From: Streptomyces purpureus
GTDB lineage: Bacteria > Actinomycetota > Actinomycetes > Streptomycetales > Streptomycetaceae
Length of the DNA stretch: 36,882 bases
Direction: 5' to 3'
Assembly: GCF_014648195.1 (NCBI RefSeq)
Contig: NZ_BMQQ01000001.1
Span: 87,902-124,783 of the forward strand
Part shown: piece by piece, positions 7,840-14,220 of the stretch
Position numbering within the stretch: position 1 is the first letter of the stretch
How the letters are laid out: each line of letters begins with the position of its first letter
Program-made: the position numbers and the translations under genes
Notes under the pieces: model-generated
The model's database searches: none
What the model saw: only the letters and a program-made list of their open reading frames with translations
What the model was told of the DNA's origin: nothing

Positions 7840-10800
7840 TCAGGCCGCTTTCGGGCCGTTCCTTTCCGGTGCGGCCGCCGCCGGGGACGGCGGCGGGGCC
7901 ACCTTCGGTACGGCGCCGGACGTCCCGGCGCCCAGCGCGGCCGCCACCCCGGACAGCAGCTCCCCGCTCCTGTCCCGTACGACCAGCAGCCGGCGGGCCA
8001 GCCCGTCGAGGGTGCCGCGCCGCCGGGCCTCGCGCAGGATGCCCGTCATGCTGGTGTGGGTGGAGCCGGTGGCGGGTTCGCCGGGCGGCCGTTCCGGCTC
8101 GCCGACGGCGCCCTGGAGGATCCTCAGCAGGGCGGCGCGCAGCTGGGGCTGCTCGGCGGCCGCCCGTCCGATGGACTCGGCGAGTGCCTCCACGACGCCG
8201 TCGTCGGCCTGCGGCAGTCCCACGACCTCCAGGGTGCGGTCGAGCGCCGCCGGGTCCTGGTCGCACACCTCCGCGGCGACCGCCCGGACCAGTACGGGCT
8301 GTTCGGCCAGCGCGCTGTCGGGCAGCAGGCGCAGCCTGCGGGCGAGCCGGTCGTCGACCTCGGCGCGGTCCGGGTCCCCGGGCGTCCGCTCCGCCAGCCG
8401 GGCGCGGGCGAGCAGGGCGCCCATCGCCTCGAAGTCCCGGCCGAGGAGGGTGGCGATGTCCACGGCCTCCGCCAGATCACGGTCGGCGGCGCTCGCGTCA
8501 CCGGCCGCCTCGGCGAGCCGGGCGGACAACAGCAGCAGCTCCAGCTGGAGTTCGGCGCAGCCCGCCTTGTCGGCCCGGTCGACGGCCGCTTCGGCCGTCT
8601 CCAGGGCGAGCGTGGTGTGTCCCTGCCGGGCGAGGGTCTCGACCAGCAGCGGATGCAGTGGGCTGCCCGGGGTCCACGGCCGGCGCTCGGCCAGCCTGGC
8701 CGCGGCCGCCTCCGTGTACCCCTGGGCCAGCAGGTCCTCGACCTCGCGGGCGGCGATCCGCTCCCAGTCCTCCTGGTCGGCCTCGGCCATCACCTGTTCG
8801 GGGAGGTGCCCGCCGATCAGACCGGTGAGGAAGGCCGCGGACCGCGGGGACATGTCCTGGTCGGCGCCTTCGAGGTACCGCTCGATCCCGGTCGTCCAGC
8901 GCCGCTCCACCGAGCGGGGGTTCTCGTTGAGGCGCAGCCGGTGGTAGATCTCCTCGGCGCGTGCCTCGGGCCCTTCGCGGGCCGCGTAGTACACCACCGC
9001 CCGCCGCCCGACCGCGCGCATGACGTCCGTACGGGCGTTGTCCGCGAGGCGGAGCATGATCGCGCGCAGGTCGGAGCGGTGCCGTACGGCATCGGGGCCG
9101 GCCGGTTCGACCAGGTCGAGCCGGGACAGCACGCCGAAGAGCCGGCGGGCCCGCTCGGCCGAGTCGATCCGCAGGCCGCACGGCTCGGCGAGGACCTCCG
9201 TGATCAGCTCGGGGGTGATGACCCGCAGCGCCAGTCCGGCCTGGGCCAGTTCCCGCACCTCGGGGTCGGGGATGTGCTGGAGGATGCGTTCGTACAGGGC
9301 GCCCTGGACGAGCATCTGGTCGACCTTGCGGTAGAAGTAGCGGCGCCGCGCGGGCAGGCCTTCGACCAGTTCGCCGAGCGTGTCGGCCGCGCCGCCCGCC
9401 AGGACGGCGGCCCGGGCCGCCAGCTTCAGGCTCAGCGGATGGCCGCCGACCCGCTCGGCCAGCTCGTCGGCGATGTGCGGATCGCCGACGCCGTCGGCCG
9501 TCAGGAGCGCGACGGCCGCCTTGTGGTCGAGGTCGCCCAGCGCGATGGCCCGGGGGGTGGTGATCCGGGCCGGGTGGTCCACCGGGGCGCGGCCGGAGAC
9601 GATGAACCGCAGTCGTGGGTAGGCCTGCTGGAGCGCGGCCCAGATGGCCCACATCCGGCCGAGTACGGGCGAGCCGCGGTACTGCGCCTTCTCGAAGGAG
9701 TCGACGGCGATCACCAGCGGCGGGCCGGGCTGCCCGGCGGGGGTGCCCGCGGCCCGTACGACGACGTCGGCGACCTTCCGTACCAGCTCCGTGTCCCGGG
9801 CGCTCGCCCGGTCGTGGAAGCCGGATGAGGAGATCCGGCCCAGGGTGGGACGGGTGGTGGACAGCTCGTACAACTCGTCGACCTGGTCCTTCTCCTGCCG
9901 CTGGTGCCCGGCCGTCGCCTCGCACTCGTGGGCCAGCGCGTCCAGCTCCGCGCCGTGGGCGGGGTACTGGACCGCGAGCTGCCGGGCGATCTCGGCGATC
10001 AGCGTGGCCGGTTCCTGGATGGCGAGCGTGGGCCGTTCGAAGTCGGCGTACACGAAGGGGAACCCGGCGGGGAAGTCGCGCAGGCTGTCCAGGAGGAACT
10101 TGGCGATCAGGGTGCTCTTGCCGATGCCGCCGAGGCCGTGGACGACCAGGGGCGGTTCGGGGGCGCGGGTCATCACCCGCCGCAGCCCGTGCCCGGCCTG
10201 CCGGATACGGGCCTGCGGGGAGTCGGCCGGCAGACCGACGTAGGCGCGCAGCTGGTCCAGCTCCTCGGCGCGGCCCTGGAAGGGGCCCTGGACCAGGCGT
10301 TGCAGCGGCTGGAGGAGCCGGGCGCGCTCCAGCAGCCGCTGGACGTGCTCCGCGTCGGGCAGGCCGGTGACGCCGGGGATCTGCTCCAGCCACAGCACGG
10401 CCTGGAGGGTGTCGGCGAGGGCGTCGACGCCCTGCCCCTCCAGACGCGGTGGCTCGTCCGGACGCGGTGGCGCGCCGGAGAGATGGGCGAGGGCGGTGCG
10501 CTCGGGGCCCGGGCCCTCGGGGAACTGGTCGGCGTTGGCGGCGAGCGCGGCGAGGGCGGCCTCCGGCCCGGCAAGTCCGCGCAGCGTCGCCTCCCGTATA
10601 CCGGACTTGAGGGCCCAGCTGGTGGTGAGCGCGGCGAGGTCGGCCTCCGGCCCGGCAGTTCCGGGCGGCGCCGACTCCCCTGCGCCGGGCTCGGGGGCCC
10701 GGCCGGCGGGGTGCGCGCTGCCCAGCGCCCGGCAGTCGTGCACGAGCTCCATGGCGGCCCGGCCGGTGGCCCGCTCCTCGCCCGGAAGTCGCAGCCGGGC

Positions 10801-12054
10801 CGGGTCGAACCGCGAGAGCAGGCAGGCGGCTTCGCGGTAGCGCCGCCGGATGTCCGGCATCGGGGGCGGCCCGCCGCCGCCCTCGGCGGGCCGCAGCTCG
10901 GCCTGGAGCCGCGCGGCGAAGTCCTCGCCCTCGGTCAGGGAGCGGTAGACGCGGACGGTGCCTTCCACCGCCGTACAGACCCGGCGCATGTAGCTCTCGT
11001 CGCCGTCGGCCTCGGCGGCGCCCAGCACCGCGGACAGCGCCGTGTCCACGAGGGCCGCGACCCGGTCGGGCGGAGGGCCGGCGCTCTCACCGGGAGGCGG
11101 CTGGGCGGCGAAGAACTGGCCGAAGAACTCGGCCAGATCGTCCGCCCCGAGCGTCCGGGCGGTGTCCAGGCACTCGTTCTTCCGTATCTCGTAAGGGAGC
11201 TGACGTGTCGTCGGGGAGTAGCCGAGGAGGACGAGCCGGGGCACGGTCTCCCGGCGCACCGGCGCGTGCTCGTAGATGGCCAGGGCGAGCTTCCCGATGC
11301 AGTCCCAGACGTCGGAGGTGACGTCAAGCCTGTCGCAGTCGTCGAGCACCAGCCAGAACTGCTCGTCCGCCGCGGTCGCCAGCCGGACCACGCTGTGTAC
11401 GGCGTCGTCGAGCGTCGGCAGTGGATCGTTCAACTGTGTCGGATTCAAGGGCGTGATCGGGGTGCGCGGGTCGGCGACGAACTCGGTCAGCCGCCGGACC
11501 ACAGCGGCGGCCGTGGACGTCCGGGAGAGTGTGACCCGCACGGGGCGGAAGCCGCAGTGCTGCCCCAGGTGCCGGATCAGGTGGTACGTGTAGGAGCGGC
11601 CGCTGTCCGGTTCGCCGTCGACCACCAGCACGGTCTTCTCGGGGTCCGAGACGAACTCACGCAGCTTCCCGCGCAGCTCCGCCCGGTCGATGAAGACCTC
11701 GGTGCCGTTCTTCAGCACACTGCTCAGGAAGTGGTCCTGGGGCGAGGCGTGCTCGGCCTGGTCCTGCAGCAGCGCGGCCCGCAGTTGCTCCGCCGTGGTC
11801 CCGGCCTCCAGCGAGCTCAGCGCGTCGTTGTGGACCAGCCCGTCGAGGAGCAGCAGCTGGGCGGAGATGGTCCGGCGCGCCGCCCGCACCAGTGCGACCG
11901 CGTTCTCGCCTGCCCTCGTGGTCAGCGGGAGCGCGCCGATGAATTCCGGGGCGAATCCGAGCTGTTTGATCGGCGTGTACGGGTCGGGGGTGTCGAGGAG
12001 GAAGTCCCGCACCCAGCCGGTGACCATGTCCCATTCGGTATCGGTGAGCGGCAT
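7840..12054 (-). CDS. Giant STAND-family NTPase with two P-loop modules and helical repeat C-terminus, 1404 aa
   Basis: Probable signal-sensing switch of the protease operon. Residues 1-105 are helical (EWDMVTGWVRDFLL), possibly an adaptor. A first ATPase-like module has P-loop GEPDSGRS (147-154, Arg replacing the usual Lys) and Walker B FWLVLDDCD (233-241). A helical, alanine-rich linker (about 400-580) contains a near-repeat, AGPEADLAALTT and AGPEAALAALAA. A second canonical module follows: F-GR-EL entry motif near 590, P-loop GLGGIGKST (639-647), Walker B PLVIAVDSFE (778-787), and STAND-type GGHPLSLKLA (869-878). The last 400 residues are TPR-like helical repeats. No membrane segment or export signal is seen. 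ATG 12054 has only a weak upstream GCAGGTG. It is head of the operon with both proteases and divergent from the caspase gene. The STAND call is secure; the ligand is unknown. Confidence 0.85.
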   Translation of the reverse strand: MPLTDTEWDMVTGWVRDFLLDTPDPYTPIKQLGFAPEFIGALPLTTRAGENAVALVRAARRTISAQLLLLDGLVHNDALSSLEAGTTAEQLRAALLQDQAEHASPQDHFLSSVLKNGTEVFIDRAELRGKLREFVSDPEKTVLVVDGEPDSGRSYTYHLIRHLGQHCGFRPVRVTLSRTSTAAAVVRRLTEFVADPRTPITPLNPTQLNDPLPTLDDAVHSVVRLATAADEQFWLVLDDCDRLDVTSDVWDCIGKLALAIYEHAPVRRETVPRLVLLGYSPTTRQLPYEIRKNECLDTARTLGADDLAEFFGQFFAAQPPPGESAGPPPDRVAALVDTALSAVLGAAEADGDESYMRRVCTAVEGTVRVYRSLTEGEDFAARLQAELRPAEGGGGPPPMPDIRRRYREAACLLSRFDPARLRLPGEERATGRAAMELVHDCRALGSAHPAGRAPEPGAGESAPPGTAGPEADLAALTTSWALKSGIREATLRGLAGPEAALAALAANADQFPEGPGPERTALAHLSGAPPRPDEPPRLEGQGVDALADTLQAVLWLEQIPGVTGLPDAEHVQRLLERARLLQPLQRLVQGPFQGRAEELDQLRAYVGLPADSPQARIRQAGHGLRRVMTRAPEPPLVVHGLGGIGKSTLIAKFLLDSLRDFPAGFPFVYADFERPTLAIQEPATLIAEIARQLAVQYPAHGAELDALAHECEATAGHQRQEKDQVDELYELSTTRPTLGRISSSGFHDRASARDTELVRKVADVVVRAAGTPAGQPGPPLVIAVDSFEKAQYRGSPVLGRMWAIWAALQQAYPRLRFIVSGRAPVDHPARITTPRAIALGDLDHKAAVALLTADGVGDPHIADELAERVGGHPLSLKLAARAAVLAGGAADTLGELVEGLPARRRYFYRKVDQMLVQGALYERILQHIPDPEVRELAQAGLALRVITPELITEVLAEPCGLRIDSAERARRLFGVLSRLDLVEPAGPDAVRHRSDLRAIMLRLADNARTDVMRAVGRRAVVYYAAREGPEARAEEIYHRLRLNENPRSVERRWTTGIERYLEGADQDMSPRSAAFLTGLIGGHLPEQVMAEADQEDWERIAAREVEDLLAQGYTEAAAARLAERRPWTPGSPLHPLLVETLARQGHTTLALETAEAAVDRADKAGCAELQLELLLLSARLAEAAGDASAADRDLAEAVDIATLLGRDFEAMGALLARARLAERTPGDPDRAEVDDRLARRLRLLPDSALAEQPVLVRAVAAEVCDQDPAALDRTLEVVGLPQADDGVVEALAESIGRAAAEQPQLRAALLRILQGAVGEPERPPGEPATGSTHTSMTGILREARRRGTLDGLARRLLVVRDRSGELLSGVAAALGAGTSGAVPKVAPPPSPAAAAPERNGPKAA

Positions 12055-12101
12055 ACCGCACCTGCCCGGCCGCCCCTTGGGGGAGCCTGAGAGGGACTAC
12101 C

Positions 12102-12113
12102 TGACATCTGTCA
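12102..12113. promoter_or_regulatory. Inverted repeat in the divergent STAND/caspase promoter region
   Basis: TGACA (12102-12106) and TGTCA (12109-12113) flank TC, inside ACCTGACATCTGTCATGGT, where symmetry extends imperfectly further out. It is 48 bases upstream of the STAND start and about 190 bases upstream of the caspase start, in the 250-base gap between these divergent genes. A shared operator or overlapping promoter elements are plausible: CTGACA at 12101 could be a -35 box for the caspase gene, with a poor GGTATG -10 some 18 bases on. Confidence 0.3.
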
Positions 12114-12304
12114 TGGTTTCACTCGGTATGTGACGTCGCAAGGTCGGGAGCGTGCGGGGACCCGGGCGCGCGCGGGGCCGGGACCCGGGCGGGGAGCAGC
12201 GCAGGGGACAGGACCGATCGGGCGGCGCTGTCCGGCACCGGGTTCGGCGCGGCGGCGGTCACGGAACGGATTTCCGTGACACCCCCCTGCCGAAGGAGCG
12301 CCAC

Positions 12305-13159
12305 ATGCCCACCGGTCTCTCCCTGCACATCGGACTGAACAAGGTCGACCCCGCCCGCTACGACGGCTGGGACGGCCGGCTCCTCGCCTGCGAGAACGAC
12401 GCCCGCGACATGGCGGAGCTCGCCCGGCGCGCCGGATTCGGCGACACGACCCTGATGACTCCCGACGGCACCGTCGACAACGTCACCGCCGAACTCCGCA
12501 AGGCGGCCGCCAGGCTCACCGACGGGGACATCTTCCTCTTCACCTACTCGGGCCACGGCGGCCAGGTCCCCGACCGGACCGGCCCCGACGACGAGCCGGA
12601 CGACTTCGACGAGACCCTCGTCCTCTTCGACCGCCAGTTCCTCGACGACGAGCTCCACGAGGAGCTGCGCCGCTTCGACGAGGGCGTACGGATCCTCGCC
12701 CTGCTCGACTGCTGCCACAGCGGCAGCGCGGTGGAGAGCGTCCAGGGCGTCATCAGCCCGATGGCGATGGAGGCCCATTTCCAGACAAGCGACCCGCAGC
12801 AGCTGGAGGCGGCCTCCCGGCTGATGCCGGTCGTCCGCCAGCAGCAGATCTACGACCGCGACCAGGGCTTCTTCGACGAGCTCCAGCGCACCCTGAAGAA
12901 CCGCGACGGGCAGAAACCCGGCCCGGGCGTCGTCCTCATCTCGGCCTGCCAGGACAACCAGCTCGCCTCCGACGGGCCGGTCAACGGCGCCTTCACCGAG
13001 ACGCTGCTGCGGGTCTGGGACCGGGGAGCCTTCCGCGGCGGCCACCGCGCCTTCCACCGCACGATCCAGAGCCGGATGCCCGCCACCCAGAGCCCCAACT
13101 TCTACACCACCGGCGCGCCCGCGGCCGGCTTCCTGCGCCAGCGCCCCTTCACCGTGTGA
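12305..13159 (+). CDS. Caspase-like (C14 family) cysteine peptidase, 284 aa
   Basis: Bacterial metacaspase/orthocaspase-type protease, expected to cleave after basic or acidic residues depending on subtype. The caspase haemoglobinase fold is visible: GLNKVDP strand, LLACENDARDMAELA helix, DIFLFTYSGHGGQ with catalytic His84, and RILALLDCCHSGS with catalytic Cys137 next to Cys136. A later VVLISACQDNQ strand matches the conserved C-terminal core. No signal peptide or extra domain is present, so it is a stand-alone peptidase that would need activation in trans. ATG 12305 is preceded by GAAGGAG (12291-12297) at a good distance. It is divergent from the STAND-protease operon. Caspases are a standard effector class in STAND-linked conflict systems, which supports a joint role but does not prove it. 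The short gap to the membrane protein at 13215 leaves co-transcription possible. Confidence 0.88.
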   Translation: MPTGLSLHIGLNKVDPARYDGWDGRLLACENDARDMAELARRAGFGDTTLMTPDGTVDNVTAELRKAAARLTDGDIFLFTYSGHGGQVPDRTGPDDEPDDFDETLVLFDRQFLDDELHEELRRFDEGVRILALLDCCHSGSAVESVQGVISPMAMEAHFQTSDPQQLEAASRLMPVVRQQQIYDRDQGFFDELQRTLKNRDGQKPGPGVVLISACQDNQLASDGPVNGAFTETLLRVWDRGAFRGGHRAFHRTIQSRMPATQSPNFYTTGAPAAGFLRQRPFTV

Positions 13160-13214
13160 GCCGTCCGCACGGCCCTGGGTGGCGCCCCGGCGGCGGGGAC
13201 GCTGCCATGGAACG

Positions 13215-14201
13215 GTGAACGTCCCCGAAGCCGCCGCGCCCGCCCGGTCCGCCGCGCCGGTCCCCTTCGGCTGGGCCGGTCTCACCCCGGCGGCCGGGGC
13301 CGCCGTGATGGCCACCGGCATCCTCTCGGTCGGCCTCCACCTCGCCGGCCACGAGGTCGTCTCCCTGGTCGCGCTGGTCCTCGCGGGGGCGCTCTGGGTG
13401 GTGCTCGCCGTCCACTTCACCGGCCGGCTGCTGCGGGCCCGGGCCGAGTGGAGCGCACAGGCCCACACCCCGCCGGCGCTCACCGCCGTGGCCGCCACCA
13501 CCGTGCTCGGCACCCGCCTCGCCCTGCTGGGATGGCACGGCCTCGCCCAGGCGCTGCTCGCCCTCGCCACGGTGCTGTGGGCGGTGCTGCTGATCTCCGT
13601 CCTGCGGCACCTGACGCACCGGATGTCCGGCGCCGTCTTCCTCGTCTGCGTGGCCACCCAGGGCCTCGCCGTCCTCGCGGCCACCGAGGCGCTCGCCGGG
13701 AGCGGCGAATGGCTCGCCCGGGCCGCGCTCGTCCTGGTCGGCCTCGCACTGCTTTTGTACGCCGACGCGTTGCGCCGCTTCGACGTCAGGCAGGTCCTCA
13801 CCGGCGCGGGCGACCAGTGGCTCGCGGGCGGCGCCCTCGCCATCTCCGCACTGGCCGCCGCGGCGCTGGCCGCCTCCCCGCTGTGGAGGGGCGACCTCCA
13901 CGACGTCCTGCGCGCCCTCACCCTGGCGCTGCTCACCCTGGATCTGGCCTGGTACGTGGTGCTGCTCGCCGCGGAGGCGCTGCGCCCCCGCCCGGCCTAC
14001 GACGTCCGCCGCTGGGCCACGGTCTTCCCTCTGGGCATGTCGGCCGCCGCCTCACTCGCCGCGTCAAACGCCACCGGCATCCGTTGGCTCTCGACCCTGG
14101 GCCAGACCCTGCTGTGGATCGCGGTCACCGCCTGGCTGCTCACCCTCGCGGGGGCGCTGCGCGCGTACGGGCCGGCCGGGCGGCGGGTTCCCCGGCGCTG
14201 A
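13215..14201 (+). CDS. TehA/SLAC1-type (TDT family) multi-pass membrane transporter, about 328 aa
   Basis: A very hydrophobic protein with about ten membrane helices (for example VVSLVALVLAGALWVVLAV, LARAALVLVGLALLLYADA, TLLWIAVTAWLLTLAGAL). The first helix carries the GAAVMATGILSVGL element typical of the tellurite-resistance/dicarboxylate TDT family, also related to the SLAC1 anion channel. It would export a small anion or dicarboxylate across the cell membrane; the substrate cannot be read from sequence. GTG 13215 is my preferred start because it leaves a short N-terminal tail before helix 1, but GTG 13179 in the same frame is possible and neither has a clear Shine-Dalgarno. It lies 55 bases after the caspase gene on the same strand and converges on the LuxR regulator, with a compact hairpin spanning both stop codons. 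Confidence 0.75.
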   Translation: MNVPEAAAPARSAAPVPFGWAGLTPAAGAAVMATGILSVGLHLAGHEVVSLVALVLAGALWVVLAVHFTGRLLRARAEWSAQAHTPPALTAVAATTVLGTRLALLGWHGLAQALLALATVLWAVLLISVLRHLTHRMSGAVFLVCVATQGLAVLAATEALAGSGEWLARAALVLVGLALLLYADALRRFDVRQVLTGAGDQWLAGGALAISALAAAALAASPLWRGDLHDVLRALTLALLTLDLAWYVVLLAAEALRPRPAYDVRRWATVFPLGMSAAASLAASNATGIRWLSTLGQTLLWIAVTAWLLTLAGALRAYGPAGRRVPRR

Positions 14202-14220
14202 CCGTCACCGGGTCGGTCAG
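14198..14220. terminator. Symmetric hairpin spanning two convergent stop codons
   Basis: CTGACCG (14198-14204) and CGGTCAG (14214-14220) are exact reverse complements with a nine-base loop. The stem includes the TGA of the plus-strand transporter (14199-14201) and the TGA of the minus-strand regulator (14219-14217). It is the only spacer between the genes, so it probably limits read-through both ways. With seven base pairs and no T-tract it is a modest terminator. Confidence 0.5.

Noticed and set aside
7279..9828. 849-codon plus-strand open frame opposite the STAND/protease genes
   Set aside because: Antisense shadow caused by high GC; composition is Gly/Arg/Leu-biased with no domain signal, while the minus strand encodes clear families.
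13161..13198. Small hairpins (GCCGT/ACGGC and CCCCG/CGGGG) between caspase and transporter genes
   Set aside because: Five-base stems are expected by chance at this GC content and no T-tract follows; too weak to call a terminator.
12119..13936. 605-codon minus-strand frame across the caspase and transporter
   Set aside because: Shadow frame: the plus strand carries the caspase His/Cys motifs and membrane helices.
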